Source: Anaerolineales bacterium (GTDB lineage: Bacteria; Chloroflexota; Anaerolineae; 4572-78; NAK82). Taken from it: a stretch of 7,243 nt of DNA. Each line of letters begins with the position of its first letter. Position 1 is the first letter of the stretch. The stretch lies in assembly GCA_024643945.1 (NCBI GenBank), contig JAHELX010000312.1:1-7243 (forward strand), in the 5' to 3' direction. This document shows positions 1 through 6,636 of the stretch, piece by piece. A model generated the notes under the pieces. That model worked only from the letters and a program-made list of their open reading frames with translations. It was not told where the DNA came from and did no database searches. Position numbers and translations under genes: made by a program.

Positions 1-149
1 AAGTTCGCCAGCAAAGCCATAACCACAAAACGGACGCTGCGCAACGGTCTTGTGATCTGGGCCATGGTCAGACCCAAACCCATCGAAATGATCGTGCCCA
101 GGACAAAGATTAGCCCCATCAAATTGTAGAGCGAATTCAGAGTTTCCAT
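1..149 (-). CDS. Bile acid:sodium symporter (BASS) family transporter, N-terminal 49 residues, cut by window edge
   Basis: This is the start of an integral membrane carrier that continues beyond the left edge. The visible residues read METLNSLYNLMGLIFVLGTI, then ISMGLGLTMAQI and RPLRSVRFVVMALLAN. This is one hydrophobic helix (about residues 9-28), a short basic cytoplasmic turn (RPLRSVR) and the beginning of a second helix. The pattern 'S-M-G-L-x-L-T-x-x-Q-I-x-x-P-L-R' followed by 'LLAN' is typical of the first two helices of BASS/SLC10-like sodium-coupled carriers of organic anions. The ATG at 149-147 is preceded by AAAGGAAC at 153-160, an acceptable ribosome binding site. The gene follows the arylsulfatase on the same strand after 93 bases that contain a strong hairpin. 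A role in taking up the sulfatase's substrate is an inference. Only about 49 residues are seen, so another multi-helix transporter family cannot be excluded. Confidence 0.72.
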   Translation of the reverse strand, partial: METLNSLYNLMGLIFVLGTIISMGLGLTMAQITRPLRSVRFVVMALLAN

Positions 150-189
150 GATGTTCCTTTCCTTTCTTTTTTGATAGCCACCAATACGC

Positions 190-227
190 TCCTGGCGAAG
201 GCCAATTCGCCTGAGCCTTCGCCAGGA
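190..227. repeat. Perfect 13-bp inverted repeat between the sulfatase and transporter genes
   Basis: The arms TCCTGGCGAAGGC (190-202) and GCCTTCGCCAGGA (215-227) are exact reverse complements around a 12-base spacer. In minus-strand RNA they would form a stable GC-rich stem 16 bases after the sulfatase stop codon and about 40 bases before the transporter start. No run of U follows the stem on either strand, so it is not a textbook Rho-independent terminator. It may protect the 3' end of the sulfatase message, lower expression of the downstream transporter, or be a copy of a dispersed palindromic (REP-like) element. The repeat is seen directly; the role is not. Confidence 0.75.
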
Positions 228-242
228 CTGCGAGAAAACGGT

Positions 243-2600
243 TTATTGACGCGCCATGGCAAAACTGAGGCGCTGTTCGGGCGGGATCAGGTGGCTGTGG
301 TCATCCAGGCCCAGGTCGATCTGCACCCAGTTGACCTCGCCGCTGAATTCGTTGCCGCGCGGGCCGTAATCCGGTGACACCGGCGACTCACTCTCCCTTC
401 CCACATCGCAGGTCTCAGTGGCAGAGAAGCCCAGCGCATGCGTCTCCTCCACGCGTCCAGCGCCGACTTTCTGTCCGTCGATGTAGAGCGTCGCCAGGCC
501 GCCTTTGCCGATCCCGCCGCCGTCGTAGGCAAACTCCATACGCGCCTGGTGTTGTCCGGACGGGATGGGACCCTCGCTCTCGACAAACCAGTGTTTGTGG
601 CCGAGTAGGTTGTAGCAGTACTTGAGCTTGCCCTCTTTGGCGTACAGGCTCCAGCCGCCAAACATGCCGCCCTGAGCCACGATCACGCCTTCAGCACCCG
701 CCTCGGGCACCGATAGATCGGCGGTCACGGAATGGGACTTGTTCTTGACATTGATGACCGCGCTCTCGGTCAGGCGCCCCATCCCGCCAAAGAGCAGTTG
801 CGAGTTGCCGGTTACCAACTGCGGCCGGCCGGCTATATCAGCGTTCAAACGCTCCAGGCGGTCATCCAGCGGCAGCACGTTGTATTTGGCCGCCTCGATC
901 AGCCACAGCCGCTTGAGGCGTTCCAATTCCTCCGGCATCTCCTCGGCCCGGTCGCGGGCCTGGCTCCAATCGTCCGGCCCGTACAGCTCCCAGACATCCT
1001 CGTCAAAGGGGGGCTGCGGCAAGTGCGCTCGCCAGGGTGCCGAATGCGGGGTGACGGCCGACCAGCCTTTATGATAGATGCCGCGCCTGCCGCCTACCTC
1101 AAAGTATTGGGTTTCGTGCCGCTCCGGCGCGTCGGCATCGTTAAAGGAGTACAGGTGGCTGGTCCCCTCCATGGGTGACTGGGTGATACCATGCACCTGG
1201 GTCGGTTCGGGGATGCCGGCCACTTCCAGCACCGTGGGGGCAATGTCGATCACGTGAGTGAACTGGTTGCGGATTTCGCCTTTGCCCTGGATACCGCGCG
1301 GCCAGTGGACCACGGTGCCGTTACGGGTGCCGCCCCAGTGCGAGGCGACTTGCTTGCTCCACTGGTAGGGGGTGTTCGTAGCCATGGCCCAGCCCACAGC
1401 ATAATGATTGTAGGCATTGGGTGTGCCAAAATCATCGATGCGTGCCTTAACAATCTCGGGCGCTTCCAGGTCCGGGCGGCCGTTGTGGTAGGTCAATTCC
1501 TGAAAGGCGCCGGTAAAGGTGCCCTCAGCCGAGGCGCCATTGTCGCCGATGATGTAGTAGATCAGCGTGTCGTCCAGAACCTCCAAATCCTCCAGGGTGT
1601 CGATCAACCGGCCAATGTGGTAGTCGGTGTGCTCCAGGAAACCGGCATAGATTTCCATTTGCCTAGCTAGTACCGGCTTCATATCGTCGGGGATTTGATC
1701 CCAGTGCGGGACATCTTTGTTCCAGGCGGTCAATTCGCAATCGGGCGGGACGACGCCCAGTGCTTTCTGACGGGCCAGGATTTCCTCGCGCAGTACTTCA
1801 TAACCGTGGTCGAATTTGCCCTTGTATTTGTCCGACCATTCTGCGGGCACGTGGTGCGGGGCATGGCAGGCGCCGGGGGCAAAGTAGACAAAGAAGGGCT
1901 TGTCGGGCATGAGCGCTTTCTGCTGCCGGATCCACTTGATGGCCTTGTTGGTCATATCCTCAGTGAAGTGGTAGCCCTCCTCCGGCAGCTTGTCCGGATC
2001 AACCGGGGTGGTGCCTTCGTAGATGGCCGGATAGTACTGGTGGGTCTCCCCGCCGAGAAAGCCGTAGAAGTACTCAAAGCCACTGCCGGTCGGCCAGCGA
2101 TCGAAGGGCCCCAAGGGGCTGGTTTCCCAACCCGGCACTTCGTGACACTTGCCAAACTGGGCCGTCGAGTAGCCGTTGAGCTTGAGGATCTCTGGCAGGG
2201 GGGCTTTGCTGTTGGGCCGGATGGCGTTGTAACCCGGTGCCGCTGTTGCGGCTTCTGTGATAATGCCCATGCCCACCGAGTGGTGGTTGCGCCCGGTCAG
2301 CAGGGCCTGGCGGGTGGGCGCGCAGATGGCGGTGGTGTGGAAACGGGTGTATTTGAGGCCTTCACCTGCCAGGCGTTCGGCGGTGGGGGTGTTGGCCGGG
2401 CCGCCAAAGGCGCTGGAGGCGCCAAAGCCCACATCATCCAGCAGAATGATGAGCACGTTCGGCGCGCCCTCCGGCGGTCGCAGCGGCTCATACTTCGGGA
2501 AACTGGTGTCCGGGTCTCTGGCGGTGAAGGTTGACAACCCCATGTAGGGCTTGTCAGGGATCGGTAAGACCTCTCGCTTAATTTTGTCTTGTTTAGACAT
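243..2600 (-). CDS. Type I (formylglycine-dependent) arylsulfatase, large AtsD-like form, 785 residues
   Basis: This enzyme hydrolyses sulfate esters to an alcohol or phenol plus inorganic sulfate. The N-terminal alkaline-phosphatase-fold domain shows the metal-binding pair D55-D56 in NVLIILLDDVGFG and the modification motif C93-A-P-T-R97 followed by QALLTGRN. C93 would be converted to formylglycine; the CxPTR variant of CxPSR still fits the CxPxR recognition rule. Other expected active-site residues are K151 and H153 (FGKCHEVP), H246 (CHAPHH), D353-N354 (GDNGAS) and K416 (SKQVASHWGGTRNG). A C-terminal region (about 610-785) looks like a beta-sandwich lectin-like domain, with AQGGMFGGWSLY and ATLYIDGQKVG. 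The length matches the roughly 780-residue class that includes mycobacterial AtsD. No signal peptide is present (MSKQDKIKREV), so it is probably cytoplasmic. The ATG at 2600-2598 has AAGGAGA at 2607-2613. It lies 30 bases after a DUF1254/DUF1214 gene. The substrate and the maturation enzyme are not evident. Confidence 0.95.
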   Translation of the reverse strand: MSKQDKIKREVLPIPDKPYMGLSTFTARDPDTSFPKYEPLRPPEGAPNVLIILLDDVGFGASSAFGGPANTPTAERLAGEGLKYTRFHTTAICAPTRQALLTGRNHHSVGMGIITEAATAAPGYNAIRPNSKAPLPEILKLNGYSTAQFGKCHEVPGWETSPLGPFDRWPTGSGFEYFYGFLGGETHQYYPAIYEGTTPVDPDKLPEEGYHFTEDMTNKAIKWIRQQKALMPDKPFFVYFAPGACHAPHHVPAEWSDKYKGKFDHGYEVLREEILARQKALGVVPPDCELTAWNKDVPHWDQIPDDMKPVLARQMEIYAGFLEHTDYHIGRLIDTLEDLEVLDDTLIYYIIGDNGASAEGTFTGAFQELTYHNGRPDLEAPEIVKARIDDFGTPNAYNHYAVGWAMATNTPYQWSKQVASHWGGTRNGTVVHWPRGIQGKGEIRNQFTHVIDIAPTVLEVAGIPEPTQVHGITQSPMEGTSHLYSFNDADAPERHETQYFEVGGRRGIYHKGWSAVTPHSAPWRAHLPQPPFDEDVWELYGPDDWSQARDRAEEMPEELERLKRLWLIEAAKYNVLPLDDRLERLNADIAGRPQLVTGNSQLLFGGMGRLTESAVINVKNKSHSVTADLSVPEAGAEGVIVAQGGMFGGWSLYAKEGKLKYCYNLLGHKHWFVESEGPIPSGQHQARMEFAYDGGGIGKGGLATLYIDGQKVGAGRVEETHALGFSATETCDVGRESESPVSPDYGPRGNEFSGEVNWVQIDLGLDDHSHLIPPEQRLSFAMARQ

Positions 2601-2630
2601 TTTTTGTCTCCTTTTCTTACAGAAAAATAA

Positions 2631-4025
2631 TTAGCCGACTCGTACCGGTCGCGGCATGGGGTACGAGCCATCGATCAGCGACGCTTTGGGGCCGTAGAAT
2701 CGTGCTACCAGACGAAAATCTCCTTCGGGGGCAGGTAGCCAATTTTTGGCCTGGTTGGGGGCGGTTGGCCGTTCACGCTGGAGGTAGAAGGTAAGTTTAC
2801 CCTGGTCGTCTACATAAAACTCACCGCGCTCATACATAAAGCTGTTGACAGTGTAGCGGTCAATTTCGTTGTGGATAAAGTAACCCTGGATATCGTAGAT
2901 GGGGATTGACCAAAACTCGGTGCAGGGCGGCAGGTTATTGGTATCAAAGGTTAAGGTGTAGCGCTGACCGCCATTGAGTTGTTGCCCATCCGCATCTACA
3001 AAGCAAAATACGCCAATATGTGATTTGGCTTCTGGCCCACCCCAGCCAGCATCAGCAATAGCAGCGCGGGTCAGGTAATCGGTGCCAAAATTGCCCATAT
3101 CTTTGGTTACCATCCAGCCGTTCATGGGGATCATCCCCTCTCTAACCGCATCTTTGACCGCTTGTTTACCAGCTTCAAAGCCTGCTTTCAGGGCCTCTTT
3201 GGTAGCCGGGTCCACGGTGGCCGGGTCAAAAAGATGGCCTTCCATTAACCCAATCTTGGCCAATCTGGTCAGCGTCTCAACTTCTTTCAGCGAGTCGGTG
3301 CGCTTGGTCATGGTTGGATCGTTAAGCGCCAGGCTCAGTAGCTGGAAATAGTCCATCGCGGTCTGAACTTCAACCATGGCCTGGGCCAGTTGAGGCATGC
3401 GGGGGAAAACGGCATAATTACCCTTTACTTTGGGCCTTTGGGAGGGGTGCACAGCTTGATGACCGTTTTCCAGCCATTGATTGAGTGGTGTAGTGATCAT
3501 TTGGTCCAGGTAACTCTTCACCACCTTCACCTCATCGTCAGCATAGCTTTTTAGCGCAACACGGACGATCATAAACCCGGCTGATGATGGCGCGTTAATG
3601 ATGTTTATGCCGGCAAACTCGGCTGGAATTTGTCCTGTCCAGTTTGGCCCAACGAGAATATATTTCTGGGCTTCTCGGCCGGTAAATTGATTGCCCGCGT
3701 AAAAAAAGTAATCTCCGTAATGGTCCATGGCCTGAAACGAGAAATAACGATCGGTGATTTCTGGGAGTTCAACGATGAGCGGTTCCTCTAAAAGATCGAA
3801 GAAGCCTGCGCCATATAAGGTTGTGGCGTTAGGGGTAACCACTGACCGGTCATCCGGTCCTGATGGTTTGGTGCTAAATGTCAAACAGTTGACTCCGGCA
3901 TATACCGGTGCCACCTCCAATTGGGTGAAAGTGAAACGGGTTTCATAGAACACGGCCTGCTGCAGGCCATAAACGTACGCCTCTTCTGCAATTTGTGTAG
4001 CTTCTTGCGGGTTAATAGGGTTCAT
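2631..4025 (-). CDS. DUF1254/DUF1214 domain protein, 464 residues, no signal peptide
   Basis: This is a soluble protein of the DUF1254-DUF1214 family, whose biochemical role I cannot state. The DUF1254 part (about 13-175) has AEEAYVYGLQQAVFYETRF, TPNATTLYG at 64-72, EPLIVELPEI and ILVGPNWTG (123-131). The DUF1214 part (about 335-450) has DADGQQLNGGQRYTLTF, PPCTEFWSIPIYD (366-378), NEIDRYTVNS and NWLPAPEGDFRLVARFYGP. Many family members are exported or lipid-anchored, but this one begins directly at the first family helix, so it should be cytoplasmic. The ATG at 4025-4023 has AAGGAGA at 4034-4040, a leader almost identical to that of the next gene (the sulfatase). It lies between its paralogue and the sulfatase, 68 and 30 bases away, which suggests co-transcription. 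Codon use is mixed (GAA, CAA, GCA and ATT are frequent), unlike the GC-ending codons of the upstream paralogue. Confidence 0.92.
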   Translation of the reverse strand: MNPINPQEATQIAEEAYVYGLQQAVFYETRFTFTQLEVAPVYAGVNCLTFSTKPSGPDDRSVVTPNATTLYGAGFFDLLEEPLIVELPEITDRYFSFQAMDHYGDYFFYAGNQFTGREAQKYILVGPNWTGQIPAEFAGINIINAPSSAGFMIVRVALKSYADDEVKVVKSYLDQMITTPLNQWLENGHQAVHPSQRPKVKGNYAVFPRMPQLAQAMVEVQTAMDYFQLLSLALNDPTMTKRTDSLKEVETLTRLAKIGLMEGHLFDPATVDPATKEALKAGFEAGKQAVKDAVREGMIPMNGWMVTKDMGNFGTDYLTRAAIADAGWGGPEAKSHIGVFCFVDADGQQLNGGQRYTLTFDTNNLPPCTEFWSIPIYDIQGYFIHNEIDRYTVNSFMYERGEFYVDDQGKLTFYLQRERPTAPNQAKNWLPAPEGDFRLVARFYGPKASLIDGSYPMPRPVRVG

Positions 4026-4054
4026 TTTTTCTGTCTCCTTTCAATCGTTGTAAT

Positions 4055-4074
4055 CTGGATGCGCTCGCACCCAG
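4055..4074 (-). repeat. Small hairpin between the two DUF1254/DUF1214 genes
   Basis: On the minus strand CTGGGTGC and GCATCCAG pair over 8 positions (one G-U wobble) around a GAGC loop. The hairpin lies between the stop of the upstream paralogue (4096-4094) and the ribosome binding site of the downstream one (4040-4034). No T-run follows, so it does not look like a terminator. It could modestly affect message stability between the cistrons, or be chance. Confidence 0.35.
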
Positions 4075-4093
4075 AGGTAGAATCCTTGCCGCC

Positions 4094-5500
4094 TCAATCC
4101 ACACGCACGATGCCCGGCATGTTGTAGCTGCCGTCGATCAATGGCGTGTAGGGGCCATAGAAACGGGCGGCGAACCGGAAGCCCTCCTTTGGCGCGGGCA
4201 GCCAGTTCTGGCGCTGCTTTGGGTCAGTCGGCTCGTCGTGCTGGACGTAGATCACCAGCTTGCTGCCCTCGGTGTGCAGCTTGCCGCGCTCGAGCATGTA
4301 GCTGTTGAGCGAATAACGGTCGATCGGGTTGTCGTAAAAATACCCTTCGAGATCGTAGAGCGGCATTTCCCAGAACTCGGTCACCGGCGGCATATCGTTC
4401 AGGTCGAAGGTGATCGTGTAGCGGTGCTCGCCCGAGAGCGGCCGGCCCTCGGAATCCTTTGTACCAAATGCGCCGGTGTGCGATCGGGATGGTATCGGGC
4501 CAAGAACGGCAATCAGCCCCCATAAGGCCCGCTGTTGCCAGTCGCTGTCCTTGTAGCCGAGATCGGTCGAAAAATCCCAACCGTTCCGCGAAATGCCGAA
4601 GCCCTTAGCCATCAGGGCCAGCGCTTCCTTCTTCCCATCTTCGATTCCTTCTTCCACCGCTGCCGCGAGCTCAGGTGTCAGTTGGGCGGGATCGAATGGC
4701 GAGCCAACCTTCAAACCGAGGCGCTCGAACCGTGAGAAGGCGCTGACCTCGTGATGGCTGTCTGTCTGCTTGGTGAAAGTGGGATCGTTCAGCACGAGAC
4801 TGACCGAGCGTAGGAAGTCCACGCCCTTGAGCCTCCCCGGCTCCCTGACTGTCTCCATACCGGGATAGGTGGGATAGTCGCCTTTGGTCAGCGGCACGTC
4901 CTCGGCCTTCACCTCCATGCGTCCAGCGGCAATCCACTGGCTTAGCGACATGAGGGTGATACGGTCCTGAATCCCGTTGACGATCTTGAGTTCTTCCTCG
5001 GTATCGTCGGTGAGGGCGATGCGCGCAAGCGCACCGGCGAAATCGGACGGGGACTGCACGATGTCGGCGCCGACGAAGCCGTCAGGCAGCTCGCCGCTCC
5101 AGTTCGGGCCGAGCAGCAACCGCCGCACCGGGCCGGGCGCATTGAACTGGCTGCCGATCATGTGCCACCAGCGCGCGTAATTATCATAGAGCTGTATGCT
5201 CCAGTAATGATCCTTGATCTCGGGAACCGTGATGACGACCGGCTCCTTCGAAAGATCGAGCATCGAATTGCCGTAGAGCGTGGTGGCGTTGGGCGTGGTG
5301 GCGACGCGCGGCAGAGCCTTCATTGGCGTGCGTTCCCAGCTCAGTCGGTTGATGCCAGCATAGCGCGGGCTCTGTTCGTTCTGCGCGTAGTTGTAACGCA
5401 GGTGATAGATCCCGACCGGATGCATGCCCCAGAGGAATACTTCCTTCGCGATGTCTCTTGCCTCGGCGGCGGTGAGGGTGTCGCTTGTTCTTGTATTCAT
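4094..5500 (-). CDS. DUF1254/DUF1214 domain protein, paralogue, 468 residues, no signal peptide
   Basis: This is a second intact member of the family, of unknown biochemical function. It carries TPNATTLYG at 69-77, EPVVITVPEIKDHYWSIQLYD, LLLGPNWSGELP, LMSLSQW (183-189), RNGWDF (305-310), PPVTEFWEMPLYDLEGYF, NPIDRYSLNS, NWLPAPKEGFRFAARFYGP and LIDGSYNMP, in the same order as the downstream protein. A start 12 bases further upstream (5512) is open, but that ATG overlaps the Shine-Dalgarno GGAGG at 5506-5510; the ATG at 5500 is five bases after GGAGG and is preferred. There is no signal peptide. The region 310-345 (DLGYKDSDWQQRALWGLIAV) departs from the downstream paralogue. Codons end mostly in G or C, clearly more so than in the 2631-4025 gene, which hints at a different donor or age. 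The upstream pseudogene ends at TGA 5515-5513, so the two touch. Aromatic and Trp content is high (WWHMIG, YWSIQLYD). Confidence 0.92.
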   Translation of the reverse strand: MNTRTSDTLTAAEARDIAKEVFLWGMHPVGIYHLRYNYAQNEQSPRYAGINRLSWERTPMKALPRVATTPNATTLYGNSMLDLSKEPVVITVPEIKDHYWSIQLYDNYARWWHMIGSQFNAPGPVRRLLLGPNWSGELPDGFVGADIVQSPSDFAGALARIALTDDTEEELKIVNGIQDRITLMSLSQWIAAGRMEVKAEDVPLTKGDYPTYPGMETVREPGRLKGVDFLRSVSLVLNDPTFTKQTDSHHEVSAFSRFERLGLKVGSPFDPAQLTPELAAAVEEGIEDGKKEALALMAKGFGISRNGWDFSTDLGYKDSDWQQRALWGLIAVLGPIPSRSHTGAFGTKDSEGRPLSGEHRYTITFDLNDMPPVTEFWEMPLYDLEGYFYDNPIDRYSLNSYMLERGKLHTEGSKLVIYVQHDEPTDPKQRQNWLPAPKEGFRFAARFYGPYTPLIDGSYNMPGIVRVD

Positions 5501-5505
5501 TGGAA

Positions 5506-5510
5506 CCTCC
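5506..5510 (-). promoter_or_regulatory. Ribosome binding site that sets the start at 5500
   Basis: On the minus strand the sequence reads TGAATGGAGGTTCCAATG. The first ATG (5512-5510) shares its G with GGAGG, so that GGAGG cannot serve it. The second ATG (5500-5498) sits at a spacing of 5 bases and is the likely start. TGA of the upstream pseudogene directly precedes the first ATG. Confidence 0.8.
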
Positions 5511-5512
5511 AT

Positions 5513-6014
5513 TCAATATTTAATCTCGCCTAAATTCTTTGCGGTGGATAGCATTTCTCCTTGTCCTGCTTTATAGCCTTCAGAAATTGCTTCTGCGACC
5601 TCCGGTGAAAAATCGGCCAGTGAAAATTCAGCACCCGGCGCTATGTTGAGTTTCTCGAAAGTTCTGAGCGCTGGCGCATCGGCCGGGTAGGCGGGGTTAT
5701 CAACCAGTAAACGGTTGAGGTTTCGATAAAATTGCTCAGCAGTGAGCGCCATAAACTGTTTGCTGACCAAAGTGGTACCATCCACACCTGGTTTTACGGG
5801 AACATTCTCAGGCGGCACATAATTTTTCCCCCATTGCGATAAGGGGGTCAGTCTCCGCACCGGCTGACACGTGCTGGAGATAGATGGTTACCGAGCCATC
5901 TTCACCAAGGGTAAAGCCGGGCGTGCGGTCGCCAAGACTGTAAAGCTTAAGCGGGATGGGAATCATCGCCGTGGTCTCGTCGTCGCAAAGCGTCAGCGAC
6001 CAAAACCAGTTCAC
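5513..6014 (-). pseudogene. Rearranged remnant of a third DUF1254/DUF1214 gene, fragments in permuted order
   Basis: Two family pieces lie head to tail in two frames. The first (6014 to about 5850) starts with a GTG codon overlapping the LURP stop. It reads VNWFWSLTLCDDE, YSLGDRTPG, GEDGSVTIYLQH and VSAGAETD, which matches the DUF1214 region equivalent to about residues 368-425 of the 2631-4025 protein. The second (about 5858 to 5513) reads LTPLSQWGKNYVPPENVPV, LNRLLVDNPAYPADAP and AEAISEGYKAGQ, the central stretch equivalent to about residues 177-300. In an intact protein the second piece precedes the first. The N-terminal DUF1254 core, the segment joining the two pieces and the C-terminal NWLPAP region are missing. 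The usual D/N-R-Y element is degraded (IPLKLYS). Neither piece has a convincing ribosome binding site: the GTG codons at 6014 and 5860 are unsupported. The fragments resemble the common, often exported subtype more than the two intact neighbours. An assembly error is an alternative. Confidence 0.8.
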
Positions 6015-6559
6015 TTGCCGGAATGGGCCATATTATCCAATGCTACGGTGACAGCCAGGATGACAGCATCCTCCTGGTCCGGAGCAACCTCCACACCATA
6101 GGTGTCCCGCACACGGAACCACTTCTTGGAGACCTGGGCGACCTTGCGGCGGCCTTCTTTAATCTCGTACTCGTGATCCAGGATGTTACCTTGTACGTCC
6201 AGGTCCGGTCCATTGCGGATTTTGACCGTCCAGCGATCGCGCAGAGGGGTGATCAGCGCCTTCTTGACCTGGGCTATTTCATTGCCTTGCCCATCTTCGA
6301 TGGCCATCACATCTTTGATGCGCAGCATGCGCTCCTGGATCTGGCACAAGACATTGCCATTTAAATCCTTGAATTTGAGCGTATCGCGCACCCGCAGCAC
6401 TTTGCCATCCACTTTGAAGACTTTCTGCCCGGCCTCATTCGTAATCCAAAAATCATCCCCAAAAGAGACCAGTTTCTGTCGCATCTGATAGCGGGTTGCA
6501 GTTCCCTGGCGGCCAAAGGTTGCCCTTTCTTCTTTCCGTTCTTCGCGCCTTCTTCTCAT
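6011..6559 (-). CDS. LURP-one-related family protein (tubby/scramblase-like fold), 182 residues
   Basis: This matches bacterial LURP-one-related (LOR) proteins, small beta-barrel proteins related in fold to tubby C-terminal domains and phospholipid scramblases; their bacterial function is unknown to me. Visible family features are YQMRQKLVSFGDDFWITNE (24-42), paired 'x-V-x-G-K-V-L-x-x-x-D' strands (VDGKVLRVRD), IQERMLRIKDVMAI (74-87), VKIRNGPDLDVQGNILDHEY (112-131) and the closing DQEDAVILAVTVALDNM (161-177). Length is near normal, so the domain seems complete. The first 12 residues (MRRRREERKEER) are a very charged extension before the fold. The ATG at 6559-6557 has GGGAGG at 6568-6573. The last residues (AHSGK) and the TGA overlap the GTG at which DUF1214 homology starts, so the native tail may have been altered by the rearrangement. 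It follows the membrane protein gene by 77 bases. Confidence 0.87.
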   Translation of the reverse strand: MRRRREERKEERATFGRQGTATRYQMRQKLVSFGDDFWITNEAGQKVFKVDGKVLRVRDTLKFKDLNGNVLCQIQERMLRIKDVMAIEDGQGNEIAQVKKALITPLRDRWTVKIRNGPDLDVQGNILDHEYEIKEGRRKVAQVSKKWFRVRDTYGVEVAPDQEDAVILAVTVALDNMAHSGK

Positions 6560-6636
6560 GATTCATACCTCCCAGTTTATTATTTGTTGATAGCCTGGAT
6601 CACGTTAGAGATAGATGGCCAGCGAGTCATTGATTT

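Noticed and set aside
90..104. Cys-Ala-Pro-Thr-Arg as a defective sulfatase motif (residues 93-97 of the 243-2600 protein; start and end give residue numbers)
   Set aside because: Thr in place of Ser still satisfies CxPxR, and the following TGRN and other metal ligands are intact, so the enzyme is probably active after maturation.
732..1670. Two further plus-strand open frames opposite the sulfatase
   Set aside because: They mirror the GC-rich codons of the sulfatase, have no recognisable domain and no good ribosome binding site.
1695..2534. Long open frame on the plus strand opposite the sulfatase (279 codons)
   Set aside because: It lies wholly antisense to a sulfatase with all catalytic motifs, its translation has low-complexity Gly/Ala/Val composition, and no family features are seen.
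5501..5512. Upstream ATG giving a four-residue longer (MEVP-) paralogue
   Set aside because: That ATG overlaps the GGAGG needed for initiation at 5500; it has no ribosome binding site of its own.
5162..5533. Plus-strand open frame opposite the start of the 4094-5500 gene
   Set aside because: It is antisense to a well-supported DUF1254/DUF1214 protein and its translation resembles no family.
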